Source: Bacillota bacterium (GTDB taxonomy: Bacteria; Bacillota; Clostridia; Christensenellales; CAG-314). From it: a DNA stretch of 64,000 nt. The stretch covers positions 62,001 through 126,000 of the forward strand of contig JAEWZT010000006.1 of NCBI GenBank assembly GCA_023458375.1. Reading direction: 5' to 3'. Both the position numbers and the translations under genes were made by a program. Below, piece after piece: positions 26,845-35,466 of the stretch (position 1 is its first letter; every line of letters begins with the position of its first letter). The notes beneath the pieces are model-generated. The model was not told the origin of the DNA and did not search any database. It was given only the letters and a program-made list of their open reading frames with translations.

Positions 26845-27229
26845 TTTCGCCCTTAAAAAGCAGAAAAGCAAGCCGCTCTTGCTGCCCCGTCAAATATAAA
26901 TATCCGTAAACCGCTTCAAGCCCGCTGGCTTTTTTGTAGTCGGCTACGCTTCCGTGCTTTGCCGCGCCCTTAATGTTGTTGCGCGCGCGGTGGTAAACTT
27001 CGTCTTCTTCTTGGCTTAGAAGCGGCAGCAGCCTTTCACATTGGCGCGCCTGCGAAAAGGATTTTACCCTGTCGGCCGTCAAAAGGTGCAGCGATTTTGA
27101 CTTGCTGTCGCTGCTTTTGGCAAGCTGCTCGCGCACATAAAGCGTCTGCACTGCGTCCCCCACAAAGGCAAGCGCCGAAACGCTTAAAAGCTTGGCGGCT
27201 TCAATGCTCATTTTCTCAAAAAATTCCAA
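26834..27229 (-). CDS. mrnC: Mini-ribonuclease III
   Basis: Mini-III processes 23S rRNA precursors in Gram-positive bacteria and consists of an RNase III catalytic domain without a double-stranded RNA-binding domain. The 131-residue protein has LAFVGDAVQTLYVREQL, the catalytic glutamate/aspartate region, and YHRARNNIKGAAKHGSVADYKKASGLEAVYGYLYL. It sits upstream of rlmB as in Bacillus (cysS-mrnC-rlmB), although here two acetyltransferase genes rather than cysS lie upstream. Confidence 0.93.
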   Translation of the reverse strand: MEFFEKMSIEAAKLLSVSALAFVGDAVQTLYVREQLAKSSDSKSKSLHLLTADRVKSFSQARQCERLLPLLSQEEDEVYHRARNNIKGAAKHGSVADYKKASGLEAVYGYLYLTGQQERLAFLLFKGENEN

Positions 27230-27237
27230 AACTACTC

Positions 27238-27786
27238 CTAAAAAGTTAGGGCGAAAGTTAAGTTTTCGCCTATTTTGCGCACTTGCTTAAAACCGTATTT
27301 TCTGTAAAAGTTTACGCCCTTAATGTTTTTTTCCGTCGTTCCCAGATAGACGCCATTTAAGCCCTTTTGCTTTAAGCGGGAAAGAAGCGCGTCTGTCAGT
27401 TTACTTCCCCAGCCGCCCCTTTGGTAAGGGGGCAGCAAATCTATGTGCAAATGCGAGCCGTATTTTTTGTAAAGCTTTTTATCGGCAAGCATTTCTATTC
27501 TAAATACAAGCGCCATATACCAGCTTATTTTTTTAACCTTGGGCAAATAAATATTTCTCATTTTTTTAAAATAGTCGGGGCTGCTTGCCGCTATTATATA
27601 CCCCACAGCTTGACCGCCGTCGTCTAGAACAAAAATATTTTCCGGTTCCTGCTCGGTGTAATAGTCGTTCCATAAAATGGGTATATACGCCCTTGTCTTG
27701 TCATTTAAAGGAATAAGCGTCGTTTCAACGCATATTTTTCTTAAATTATCCTTGTCTTTTGGCAGATATTTTCTAATTTCCGGCAT
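27238..27786 (-). CDS. GNAT-family N-acetyltransferase
   Basis: The 182-residue protein has the GNAT fold, with YLPKDKDNLRKICVETT at the start, the acetyl-CoA-binding region LHIDLLPPYQRGGWGSKLTDALL, in which the usual Q/RxxGxG/A is QRGGWG, and the final LGTTEKNIKGVNFYRKYGFKQV. The substrate is unknown. Its ATG lies within the last codons of the preceding acetyltransferase gene (14-nt overlap), and mrnC follows after 8 nt, so it is part of the long mrnC-rlmB-sigH-dnaX unit. Confidence 0.88.
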   Translation of the reverse strand: MPEIRKYLPKDKDNLRKICVETTLIPLNDKTRAYIPILWNDYYTEQEPENIFVLDDGGQAVGYIIAASSPDYFKKMRNIYLPKVKKISWYMALVFRIEMLADKKLYKKYGSHLHIDLLPPYQRGGWGSKLTDALLSRLKQKGLNGVYLGTTEKNIKGVNFYRKYGFKQVRKIGENLTFALTF

Positions 27787-28261
27787 TTTTGCACCCCTCG
27801 CACTTATGCTCTTTAACCTCTTTATACATCACGATATGGTCGCAAATGGGGGCGATATAAAAAACTTCCCCCTTAGTTTCAAAGCCGCTTTTGGTGTAAA
27901 AGTCCTTTGCCGACAGGCGGGCGTTGCACCACAAAAAGTTTACGCCGCGGTTTAAGCACAAAAACTCGCAGTATTGCAAAAGCGCCCTGCCTACGCCCTG
28001 CCCCCTGTATTCCTCCATAACCGCCATTCCCCTAAGCTGGTATTGGCGCTCAATGCCGCTAAAATGGCTTGATTTTCTTCTCATTAAGGAGGCTATGCCG
28101 ACAATCTTTTCTTCCAAACAAAAGGCGGCGTGCAAAGTATAAGGTTCGTCGTCCCCCTCAAAAACCGCCGAACTGTCGGGCATTCCTTGGCGCAGCAAAC
28201 TTTTGCGCAGGGGATAAACTTCCTCCGCCGAAACGGTTTTCATAGTAAAGGAACCTAACAA
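27773..28261 (-). CDS. GNAT-family N-acetyltransferase with C-terminal CxxC
   Basis: A 162-residue acetyltransferase with LRGMAVMEEYRGQGVGRALLQYCE as the acetyl-CoA-binding motif and WCNARLSAKDFYTKSGFETKGEVF near the end. The C-terminal tail HKCEGCKN adds a CxxC pair of unknown role. A TTG at 28261 is the best start because a GGAGG lies 7 nt upstream; the first ATG, six codons later, is too far from it. This is the first gene of the unit leading to recR. Substrate unknown. Confidence 0.85.
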   Translation of the reverse strand: MLGSFTMKTVSAEEVYPLRKSLLRQGMPDSSAVFEGDDEPYTLHAAFCLEEKIVGIASLMRRKSSHFSGIERQYQLRGMAVMEEYRGQGVGRALLQYCEFLCLNRGVNFLWCNARLSAKDFYTKSGFETKGEVFYIAPICDHIVMYKEVKEHKCEGCKNAGN

Positions 28262-28332
28262 AGCCTTACCTCCGCGCGTTTTATTTTAATAAAAGAATAC
28301 CACACTAAGCCCCCCGTGTCAATAAATGTGTA

Positions 28333-28361
28333 TTTACATTAAAAAGGCTTTGTGGTATAAT
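28333..28361 (+). promoter_or_regulatory. Promoter of the DUF2804 gene
   Basis: TTTACA (28333-28338), a 17-nt spacer and a perfect TATAAT (28356-28361), followed by a GGGAGGG ribosome-binding site 10 nt ahead of the ATG. Confidence 0.8.
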
Positions 28362-28387
28362 CCCATTTATTACGGGAGGGAATTACC

Positions 28388-29416
28388 ATGCAACACAAAC
28401 TTAGCGAGGGAATGCTTTTAGACGAAAAAGGTCGGCTCGTTGAGGCGGGTTACGCCTTTAAAACGGTTAGGAAATATAACAGAAAAGCCGTAAAGGCGGG
28501 AAAACTGCGCATAAAAGAATGGGACTACTATATAGTAACAAACGGAAAAATCGCCGTCGCGCTAACCGTTGCAGATAATTCTTACATGAGTTTGGTAAGC
28601 GCCAGTTTTTTAGATTTTACTAAGCCTTATTACAAAACCACCAGCGAAATGAAGTTTTTTACCTTCGGAAAAATAGGTTTGCCGTCAAGCCCCCAAGAGG
28701 GCGACGTCATTTACAACAGCGACAGGGTAAAAATACATTTTATAAAGCAGGAAAACAAGCGTCGCTTAGTGTGCCGCTTTGAAAAATTTGAGGGCGACAA
28801 AACCCTTGAAGCAAACATAACTTTAAGCGATTTTCCGCAAGAGGATATGGTTATAGCCACTCCTTTTAAAGAGGACAAAAGAGCGTTTTATTACAACAGC
28901 AAGGTAAACTGCATGGCGGCGCAAGGTTATGTTTCCTTTGGCGGCGAAATATACGAGTTTGACAAAAGCGACAGTTTGGGCACCTTGGATTGGGGGCGCG
29001 GCGTGTGGACTTACAAAAACACCTGGTATTGGGGAAGCCTTTCAACTTATGTTGAGGGCAAAAAAGTGGGCTTTAACATAGGCTACGGTTTCGGCGATAC
29101 CGCTGCCGCAAGCGAAAATATGATTTTTGTCAACGGCAAAGCCTACAAAACGGAAGACGTTACCTTTAATATACCCAAAAAAGACGGTAAAGACGACTTT
29201 CTGTCCCCCTGGACTTTTACAAGCGGCGACGGCGCATTTAACCTTGACTTTACGCCAATAATTGACAGAAAAGATTTTACTAACGCAATAGTGCTTTGTT
29301 CCGACCAGCATCAGGTCTTCGGAAAGTTTTGCGGCACCCTTGTTTTGCCTACGGGCGAAATAATTGTTTTAAAAGACAAATTAGGCTTTGCGGAAAAAGT
29401 ATATAACAAGTGGTAA
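28388..29416 (+). CDS. DUF2804 family protein
   Basis: The 342-residue protein matches the DUF2804 family, whose hallmarks are visible: TLDWGRGVWTYKNTWYWGSLS, VGFNIGYGFGDTAAASENMIFVNGKAYK and VTFNIPK. The biochemical role of this family is not established; the sequence looks like a soluble beta-rich protein, with no signal peptide or membrane segment. It is a single-gene unit with its own promoter and terminator, and it diverges from the acetyltransferase-recR operon. Confidence 0.85.
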   Translation: MQHKLSEGMLLDEKGRLVEAGYAFKTVRKYNRKAVKAGKLRIKEWDYYIVTNGKIAVALTVADNSYMSLVSASFLDFTKPYYKTTSEMKFFTFGKIGLPSSPQEGDVIYNSDRVKIHFIKQENKRRLVCRFEKFEGDKTLEANITLSDFPQEDMVIATPFKEDKRAFYYNSKVNCMAAQGYVSFGGEIYEFDKSDSLGTLDWGRGVWTYKNTWYWGSLSTYVEGKKVGFNIGYGFGDTAAASENMIFVNGKAYKTEDVTFNIPKKDGKDDFLSPWTFTSGDGAFNLDFTPIIDRKDFTNAIVLCSDQHQVFGKFCGTLVLPTGEIIVLKDKLGFAEKVYNKW

Positions 29417-29478
29417 ATAAGCGGAAGATAAGAAAATAAAGGGGCGATTATTAAATAATAATCATTAGCGCAAGCAGT

Positions 29479-29527
29479 TGAGGGTTTGACCGTTGGCGTC
29501 CGCTATCGGTAAAACCCTTCTTTTTAT
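29479..29527 (+). terminator. Terminator after the DUF2804 gene
   Basis: AGGGTTT-G-ACCG (29481-29491) pairs with CGGT-A-AAACCCT (29507-29518), and a T-rich tract follows (29519-29527). Confidence 0.7.
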
Positions 29528-29928
29528 AAATGCACGAGCAGGCGTATCGTTTTTATTAATATGTTTCCATTGCAATCTTACTTTCTTTATCTTCTATTCA
29601 AAGGAAGAGGCAATTATTAGCGTTTTGCGCCAAAGCATTTGTTGTTTGTCAGTGATAAGTTGCCCGCAATAATAGCAGGCAAGTTGTCAATGTCTTTTAT
29701 CAATACAACGCATATAATTTGGTTATCGTCGGCAACTTATACAATCTTGGCATTGCGGGCGCGGTAAATATTAGCTTCGGGATAATATCGAAGCGCAAAT
29801 GTTAAGAAAAACTTTCTGCTCTAAAATCCGCGCTAAGCGCGGCGTCAAGCCTGCCGAAATCTTTTATATCAAACAAGTTAATTCATTTAGTTCATCAACC
29901 TTTTTTATGTATAGGCAACTTTATTATA
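29528..29928. other. Non-coding stretch with overlapping inverted repeats
   Basis: No gene is recognised here. The segment ATAAGTTGCCCGCAAT (about 29654-29669) can pair either with GGCAACTTAT (about 29730-29740) or with ATTGCGGGC (about 29752-29760), two mutually exclusive foldings. A short CCGCG-CTAAG-CGCGG hairpin (about 29827-29841) may terminate the acetyltransferase gene on the minus strand. Confidence 0.4.
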
Positions 29929-30384
29929 CTAAACATCTATCCAAATTCCCTCGTCCTTAATTTTAGCGCCTTTAAGGGAACGGTAAAAACTTTGCGCGTC
30001 CTTATTGCCCGCTATTAGACCTATTAAAGTGTCAATGCCCAGCGCTTTTAATTCAATTCTGAGCTTATCCATAAGTTTTTGAGCAACCCCTTTGTGCCTG
30101 TAACTTTTAAGCACGCATATCCAGTCTAAATAGGCTTTGACGCTTCCGTCAAAATGGCTGTATATAAAAGCGCAGTCAATTCTGCCTACGGCTTTTTGCC
30201 CGTCGCAGGCTATAAAGGACAGCGAGTTGTTTTCCCGCCCTCCTTCAAAGCTGTTTAAAACATTTTTTAAGTATTCGCCGTCAATTTCCCAGCCCCAAAA
30301 ATCTTCCTCTTTCCTTAGATTAAGTTCAAACTCCACGACGCTTTCTATCATGTTTTTTGTGTATTTTTTAATTTCTATTTCCAT
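29929..30384 (-). CDS. GNAT-family N-acetyltransferase
   Basis: A 151-residue protein with a GNAT fold: the strand AYLDWICVLKSYRHKGVAQKLMDKL contains the acetyl-CoA-binding RHKGVA, followed by LIGLIAGNKDAQSFYRSLKGAKIKDEGIWI. The substrate is unknown. A GGAGAAG site precedes the ATG. It is monocistronic, with the TSCPD gene upstream on the same strand but separated by 160 nt. Confidence 0.85.
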   Translation of the reverse strand: MEIEIKKYTKNMIESVVEFELNLRKEEDFWGWEIDGEYLKNVLNSFEGGRENNSLSFIACDGQKAVGRIDCAFIYSHFDGSVKAYLDWICVLKSYRHKGVAQKLMDKLRIELKALGIDTLIGLIAGNKDAQSFYRSLKGAKIKDEGIWIDV

Positions 30385-30544
30385 TTCTTCTCCTATTGCG
30401 CGTAAAAAAACCGTTTTAAAAATTGTTAAATCAAAAATACTGCCCCAAAAAACCGTAACGGGCGCAACAAAAAGGGCGCAAAAAGCTTTTCCACCCAGCC
30501 TGCACCCGATTTTATTTATGCCAAAAGTTAAGCGCCCAAAGCCG

Positions 30545-30781
30545 CTATTTTATTTGTCTCAGCGCCTTTGCGAGCTGGTCGGGGCAAGAGGTTGGTTTAG
30601 CGCCGCAATGTATTCCTTCAAGTTTTTTTATAACTTCCTGCACTTCCATTCCCTCAACGAGCTGCGAAATGCCTTGAAGATTGCCGCTGCAACCGCCGAT
30701 AAAGCGCACGTTAAAAACCTTACCCTCTTTAATTTCGTATTCTATTGAGCCTGAGCAAGTTCCGCTTGTTTTGTAATTCAT
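30545..30781 (-). CDS. TSCPD-domain protein (TIGR03905 type)
   Basis: The 78-residue protein ends in the TSCPD motif itself (GAKPTSCPDQLAKALRQIK) and carries FNVRFIGGCSGNLQGISQLVEGM, the pattern of the small TIGR03905 family found in Clostridia. The TSCPD domain also occurs at the C-terminus of some B12-dependent ribonucleotide reductases; the role of the free-standing form is not known. A GAGGGC site precedes the ATG, and a promoter (TTGACA, 18-nt spacer, TATAAT) lies within 70 nt upstream. Confidence 0.85.
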   Translation of the reverse strand: MNYKTSGTCSGSIEYEIKEGKVFNVRFIGGCSGNLQGISQLVEGMEVQEVIKKLEGIHCGAKPTSCPDQLAKALRQIK

Positions 30782-31195
30782 TTTAGCCCTCTTTATTTTT
30801 AATTTTGTCTAAAAAATTATAAAGTGCAAAGACGCTTTTTGTCAATTAAAAACTTATTTTTCGCGCCGTCTAAAATAAATCGGAATATTTTTTGCCGCAT
30901 TTAAAGCTAATCATTATTGCGGAAATTAAAGTAAAAATAAAAACTATCAATCGTTTAGGTGAACATTAAGAATATCACTAGACCGCAGTTATTCCAAAAA
31001 TATCAAGCCGCAGTTGTATTGACAATAATTGCAACCACACTTTTTGTCGGAGGAAGTTGAAAAAAATTTAAAGCAAAAGCTTTATATTTGCAGTTTGAAT
31101 ACTGCGCTTTAAGCACCCCTATTTCAAAGGCATTTAAAACTGCTGTTTATATACTTAATAAGAAGCAACGCACCGACGCTTAATCCAAAAAGGGC

Positions 31196-31299
31196 ATAGA
31201 AAAAGACTCTCCGCTTTGGGGTAAAGCAAAAAGTCTTTTTCTATTTGTCTATAAGGAGGGTTGTCATAGAAACTTGGTGGGGTAACCTTGTTTCTATGC
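31196..31299. repeat. Pair of hairpins sharing the same arm sequence
   Basis: Hairpin 1 has 13-bp arms ATAGAAAAAGACT (31196-31208) and AGTCTTTTTCTAT (31232-31244), with an inner GCTTT/AAAGC pair. Hairpin 2 has arms CATAGAAAC (31265-31273) and GTTTCTATG (about 31290-31298) with an inner GGT/ACC pair. Because both share ATAGAAA/TTTCTAT, the right arm of 1 can pair with the left arm of 2. It lies downstream of the histidine kinase gene. The rest of 30782-31195 is AT-rich without recognisable genes. Confidence 0.65.
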
Positions 31300-31469
31300 T
31301 ATTATATTACCCATAAATTGTGATAACCAGGTGATAACGCAATGAAGAATTATTAATGTTTTTCAAACTTTTCCCCGTTGTTTTTTCCTGTTTTTTGAGT
31401 TTTGCCGCGTTGCCGCGGCGGCTTTAATTATTACGGCTTATAGGGCTGTTTTGCGCCGATTATTTTCTT

Positions 31470-33014
31470 TTACTGCAAATCGCCTTGTAAAATTTCGCCG
31501 GGCTTTTCAACCAAAGGAAGCTCAAAATAGAAATCGCTGCCCTTGCCTAACACGGAATTGACGCCGAACTGCGCTTCGTGCATCTGCAAAATATTCTTGC
31601 AAATAGCAAGCCCTAAGCCCGTGCCCTGCCCCCGCGTATGCTGTCCGCTTGCTCGGTAAAACCTGTCCCAAGCGCGCTGCCTGTCTTCTTCGCTAAGTCC
31701 GCCGCCGCTGTCATAGCAGTCAAGGCGTGCTTTTCCGCCTACGTCTTTTACTTCAAGGCTGACTTTTTTGTCCTCCCCCGTGTAGGCAAAAGCGTTTGTC
31801 AAAAAATTATACAAAACCTGCTGAATTTGACCCTTGTCGGCGTTGACGAATAAGTCCTCTTGAATTACCGCCTTAAAATTATAACCTTCCTGCTTTTTTA
31901 CCGCAAAAAAGTCGGCGACGGAACTCACAAGCTGCGAGAAGTTAAACACCTGTTTTTCAAGCTTCCTGTCCCCCCTTTCCGAAAGGGTGAGCTTTACCAT
32001 TTCGTTTACAAGGTTTGTTACCCTGTCCGTCTCTTTGACTATTAGCGTTAAACTTTGCTCGCGCTTTTCTTTTGGCATATCGGGAAAATCTTTAAGCATT
32101 TCGGCGTAAGACTTAATTAAGGTAAGGGGCGTCTTTAAGTCGTGGGAAACGTTGGCTACGACGTCTTTTCTAAGGGATGCGATTTTGCTTAACTCCTGCG
32201 TGGCATAGTTAAGCGCCTCGCCCAACTCGTCAATTTCGTTGTAGCCGTTGCCCACAAAATGCGCCGAATAGTCGCCTTTGGCAAGCTTGCGCGCCTCTTT
32301 GCTCATGCTTATAATGGGGCTGCTAAGCTGTTTTGCCAAAAGATAGCTTGTAACAAGCGCCATAATAACCGCCGCCGCCGCAATCCACAGCAGCTGCAAG
32401 CTCATTACGCGGATATTGCCCCATTGCGCTAAAAGGGGCGTGCTGGCATAAAAAAAGTAGGTGTTTCCGCCTTTTATATACAGACGGCAAAACACCAGCA
32501 GCCTTTCGTCGTTATTTTTTGAAGTATAAGTCGTGCTTAACTCGTCTTTGTCTGAGTCGAGCATATTTTGATAAAGCGTGCCAACCCTTTCTATGAACTC
32601 TTCGTAACCGTCAACGGTCAAATCGGGCGTTTGCTCCCCTCCGAAGGGTTCATAGGGGTTGCTTGAAAAAACGACGGCTTGGAAGTTTAAATTATTTCCC
32701 TGCGTTAAAAAAACCCTCGTTTCCATAGAGGTTTTTGAGGCAAGGGAGTGAAGTTTAGCCCTATCCTCCGCCGTTATGCCGCCGCCTTGGCTTAAAACGC
32801 TTACAATTTCATTTGCGGCGCTTTTCATATCTCTAAGCTTAAACCGCTCGTAGCTGACATTGTTTATAATGAAATTAAAAAGCCAAACCGCGCTTACTAC
32901 GCAAATGGCAAAAACGGCAAAATACGTCCATATCCGCGATTGAATGCCGTCCACTTCGCGGCGCAAATTGAAAATACTGTCTTTTTTGTTGGTTTTATTT
33001 TTCTTCACACTCAA
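31470..33014 (-). CDS. Two-component sensor histidine kinase
   Basis: A 514-residue membrane kinase. A first transmembrane helix (about residues 31-51, YFAVFAICVVSAVWLFNFII) and a second (about 205-228) flank an extracellular sensor domain of about 150 residues. HAMP follows (SPIISMSKEARKLAKGDYSAHF), then the phospho-acceptor NVSHDLKTPLTLIKSYAEML, and the ATP-binding boxes VLYNFLTNAFAYT, YDSGGGL and GTGLGLAICKNI. The start is probably TTG or GTG inside the regulator gene (20-nt overlap), so the two are translationally coupled. The signal sensed is unknown. Confidence 0.93.
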   Translation of the reverse strand: MSVKKNKTNKKDSIFNLRREVDGIQSRIWTYFAVFAICVVSAVWLFNFIINNVSYERFKLRDMKSAANEIVSVLSQGGGITAEDRAKLHSLASKTSMETRVFLTQGNNLNFQAVVFSSNPYEPFGGEQTPDLTVDGYEEFIERVGTLYQNMLDSDKDELSTTYTSKNNDERLLVFCRLYIKGGNTYFFYASTPLLAQWGNIRVMSLQLLWIAAAAVIMALVTSYLLAKQLSSPIISMSKEARKLAKGDYSAHFVGNGYNEIDELGEALNYATQELSKIASLRKDVVANVSHDLKTPLTLIKSYAEMLKDFPDMPKEKREQSLTLIVKETDRVTNLVNEMVKLTLSERGDRKLEKQVFNFSQLVSSVADFFAVKKQEGYNFKAVIQEDLFVNADKGQIQQVLYNFLTNAFAYTGEDKKVSLEVKDVGGKARLDCYDSGGGLSEEDRQRAWDRFYRASGQHTRGQGTGLGLAICKNILQMHEAQFGVNSVLGKGSDFYFELPLVEKPGEILQGDLQ

Positions 33015-33669
33015 ATTTATAACCTAGACCCCTTAAAGTAACTATGCAATCGCGGTATTTGCCTAAATTTCCCCGTAAAGTTTTTATGTGCGTGTCCACT
33101 GTTCTGTCGTCGCCAAAAAAGTCAAAGCCCCATACGTCGGAAAGCAGTTTTTCGCGCGATACCGCAAGCCCTTTATTCCTTACAAGATAAAACAAAAGCT
33201 CGTATTCTTTGGGTGTAAGGTCGGCTTTAATTCCGTCAACCGTTACGTTTCTGCCGTCAAAGTCCACCACCAGCCCGCCGAACTTTTGGACGCTGTGGGC
33301 GTTTTCGGGGTTTGACCTTGCCAAAATCGCCTTAACGCGCGCCAAAACCTCTTTGGGCGAAAAGGGCTTTGTAACGTAGTCGTCTGCCCCCACTTCAAAG
33401 CCGAAAAGTTTGTCGTATTCTTCCCCCCTTGCCGAAAGCATTAAAACGGGGACAGAGCTGTCTTTTCTTATTTGTTTTACCGCCGAAATACCGTCAAGGC
33501 GGGGCATCATAATATCCATTATAATAAGGTCGTATTTATTTTGGCGCGCCTTTGTAACCGCCTCGTAACCGTCTTGCGCGGTATCCGTTTGATAGCCGCC
33601 GAACTCTAAGTATTCGCACAAAAGCTGCCGTATCATTTGCTCGTCGTCTACAATGAGTATTTTTTTCAT
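32995..33669 (-). CDS. OmpR/PhoB-family response regulator
   Basis: A 224-residue regulator with a receiver domain (KILIVDDEQMIRQLLCEYL, phosphorylated Asp in IIMDIMMPRLDG, conserved Lys in DDYVTKPFSP) and a C-terminal winged helix (LTPKEYELLFYLVRNKGLAVSREKLL, then DDRTVDTHIKTLRGNLG). It is the partner of the downstream histidine kinase. An AGAGG site precedes the ATG. No target operators are evident nearby. Confidence 0.95.
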   Translation of the reverse strand: MKKILIVDDEQMIRQLLCEYLEFGGYQTDTAQDGYEAVTKARQNKYDLIIMDIMMPRLDGISAVKQIRKDSSVPVLMLSARGEEYDKLFGFEVGADDYVTKPFSPKEVLARVKAILARSNPENAHSVQKFGGLVVDFDGRNVTVDGIKADLTPKEYELLFYLVRNKGLAVSREKLLSDVWGFDFFGDDRTVDTHIKTLRGNLGKYRDCIVTLRGLGYKFECEEK

Positions 33670-33925
33670 AATTTAACCTCTGAAAATAAAGATTAAACCA
33701 ATAATAACATATATTTGTGAAAAAAGCGTGATAAATTGAAACCGCCGCTCAAAACTTGAAAATAATTTTCAAAAATAAAAAGCCCGCGGCGGCTGTTTTA
33801 GGGTGTAGATTTATTAAAATTGCTTTGGTTTTTGCTTAATTTTTTCTTAAAAGCAACGCCGTAAAAGTGCCGTTTGGGCATTCTTACGTTTTTATGTTTT
33901 TGTGTTTGAGGCGTTTGTTCAAAAT
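33670..33925. other. Non-coding gap upstream of the response regulator
   Basis: This gap carries the promoter region of the response regulator and a short GC stem AGCC...GGCT followed by T residues on the minus strand (about 33780-33800), which could be a second terminator for the small membrane protein gene. Nothing else is recognised. Confidence 0.4.
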
Positions 33926-33958
33926 AAAAATTGCCCGTTAGCTTAACGGGCAATTTTT
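33926..33958 (-). terminator. Terminator of the small membrane protein gene
   Basis: A perfect 15-bp stem (33926-33940 and 33944-33958) around a 3-nt loop follows the gene on the minus strand and ends in a T-run. Confidence 0.85.
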
Positions 33959-33971
33959 AAGGACGCTAAGG

Positions 33972-34193
33972 TTAGCAGAGCACCCAAACCTTTTTGTGGA
34001 TAATCATCGTGACAAGGTCAATAACCCAAAAGATATTGAATCCTAAGAAGAAACGGATGATTGCCCCTAAAATATTCCCTCTTTGAACCGCCAAAATGAC
34101 GCCGCAAATCCAAGAGGTAACGGGTATGATTGCAATAACCAAGCTGACAATGTAACCTAGCCCAAAGTAACCTTGCGATGCTTTCTTTGCCAT
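33972..34193 (-). CDS. Small membrane protein, two predicted helices
   Basis: A 73-residue protein starting MAKKASQGYFGLGY, with a first hydrophobic helix (YIVSLVIAIIPVTSWICGVIL) and a second (IIRFFLGFNIFWVIDLVTMII) separated by a short polar turn. The layout recalls the small Pmp3/YqaE proteolipids, but the signature residues are not convincing. An ATAGGGAGG site fixes the start at 34193 although the frame is open 23 codons upstream. Monocistronic with its own terminator; function unknown. Confidence 0.75.
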   Translation of the reverse strand: MAKKASQGYFGLGYIVSLVIAIIPVTSWICGVILAVQRGNILGAIIRFFLGFNIFWVIDLVTMIIHKKVWVLC

Positions 34194-34368
34194 AAAATCC
34201 TCCCTATAAAAAATATATACATTATTATTAAGCAGTATAACATAATAATTATACAAATACAACGGTAAAATTATAACAATAGCAAAGACTTCTTAAAAGG
34301 ATTTTTTATATTTAAATTATAAAGATAAGTCAAAAAACATTTATTTTTTTATCTATTTTTTATTTCGC

Positions 34369-34848
34369 CTATTCCGTCCAAATGATTTTTTTATCAACGG
34401 CTTGCAAAAATCTTAAAAACTGGTTGCTTTCAAGCGCCGCCGACATGGTGTTGTCGCAGGGGTGAAAACGGACTTTGCCCTGCAAACTTACTTCCCTGTC
34501 AAGCAGCAGCCCCACGCTTTTTGAGGAAGGGTAAATAAAACAAAAGGGTGAAACGCTTCCCCGCGCCACATGCAGATATTCTTTAAGCGCGGTTTCCGTT
34601 GCAAACTCAAACTTTTCCGCCCCAACATAACGCGCTAACGCCCGCATGTCCGCCCTTTTTGCGTTAGGCAGCACGGCGAGAAAAAACCTTTCGCTTTTCT
34701 TATCTTTTACAAACAGGCTTTTGTATCCTCTCGCGTCGGGTATGTGTATTATGCGTTTGCTTTCTTCTACCGATACCGCCGCGGGGTGCTTGTAAAGTGT
34801 GTATTCTATTTGCAGTTTATCTAAAAAGTCCAAAACTTCTTGCGCCAT
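34369..34848 (-). CDS. YbaK/PrdX-family aminoacyl-tRNA deacylase
   Basis: The 159-residue protein belongs to the YbaK/ProX editing family that hydrolyses mischarged tRNA, typically Ala- or Cys-tRNA(Pro). Family features are the N-terminal LQIEYTLYKHPAAVSVEE, the KSLFVKDKKSERFFLAVLP core with the conserved lysine region, and GSVSPFCFIYPSSKSVGLLLD. The PrdX-like N-terminus favours a prolyl-tRNA editing role. The ATG follows a consensus promoter by only 6 nt, with no ribosome-binding site, so the mRNA is probably leaderless. Confidence 0.85.
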   Translation of the reverse strand: MAQEVLDFLDKLQIEYTLYKHPAAVSVEESKRIIHIPDARGYKSLFVKDKKSERFFLAVLPNAKRADMRALARYVGAEKFEFATETALKEYLHVARGSVSPFCFIYPSSKSVGLLLDREVSLQGKVRFHPCDNTMSAALESNQFLRFLQAVDKKIIWTE

Positions 34849-34854
34849 AGATAA

Positions 34855-34883
34855 ATAATACCCCCGCCTTCATCCTTTGTCAA
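34855..34883 (-). promoter_or_regulatory. Promoter of the PrdX-like gene, giving a leaderless mRNA
   Basis: TTGACA (34878-34883), a 17-nt spacer and TATTAT (34855-34860) are followed by exactly 6 nt and then the ATG at 34848. This is a consensus promoter with no room for a leader. Confidence 0.8.
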
Positions 34884-35466
34884 GCCGACGGCAAGGGAGT
34901 ATAATGCGGCAAAACGAAAGATTGATATAATAAATATGGTTATGACGCTTTGCAAAAGGCTTTGCTTTCGGGACAATTTATAAGCATTGCCGCTTCATAA
35001 GACGGCACATTTTACGGCGAGAAAATACTGCTTTAAATGCGCTTCGCTTGAACTGTCCGCTTTCGGCGCGGTGTTTCACGGGGTGCGCAAATTGCCCGCT
35101 TAACAGTTTTTTTGCGTAATATTTCCGCTTAACGGCAATTGCTATCGTTTTTACATTGTATTTGTGAAAAGCAAATAAATGGTTAAATAAAAATGCAAAC
35201 AATATAAGCGGCAGCAACTTTTAGCGCCTTTTGTCATATGCCTGCGGAAAAGAAAAGGGAAATTATTCAAAGCACTAATGAATAAAGTATCACAAAGGCA
35301 AGGCGGCTTGTAAGAGCGGTTGCAAATAGCCATGCGTCAAAAAATATTTTTGCTTTTTGCAGGTAAAATGATTTGATAGCTTAATGCGACTTTAATTTAT
35401 AAAAACTAAAAATAAGGCGCGTTTTTTCCAACGCTGTTTTATGGAATAAGAAGTTTTGCCCGTCAG
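34884..35466. other. Non-coding gap
   Basis: I see no supported gene or RNA in this 0.6-kb stretch. Two short minus-strand frames (34978-35217 and 35151-35333) lack ribosome-binding sites and resemble no family. Confidence 0.55.

Noticed and set aside
34978..35333. Two short minus-strand frames (79 and 60 codons)
   Set aside because: No ribosome-binding sites and no recognisable motifs; composition is that of the surrounding non-coding DNA.
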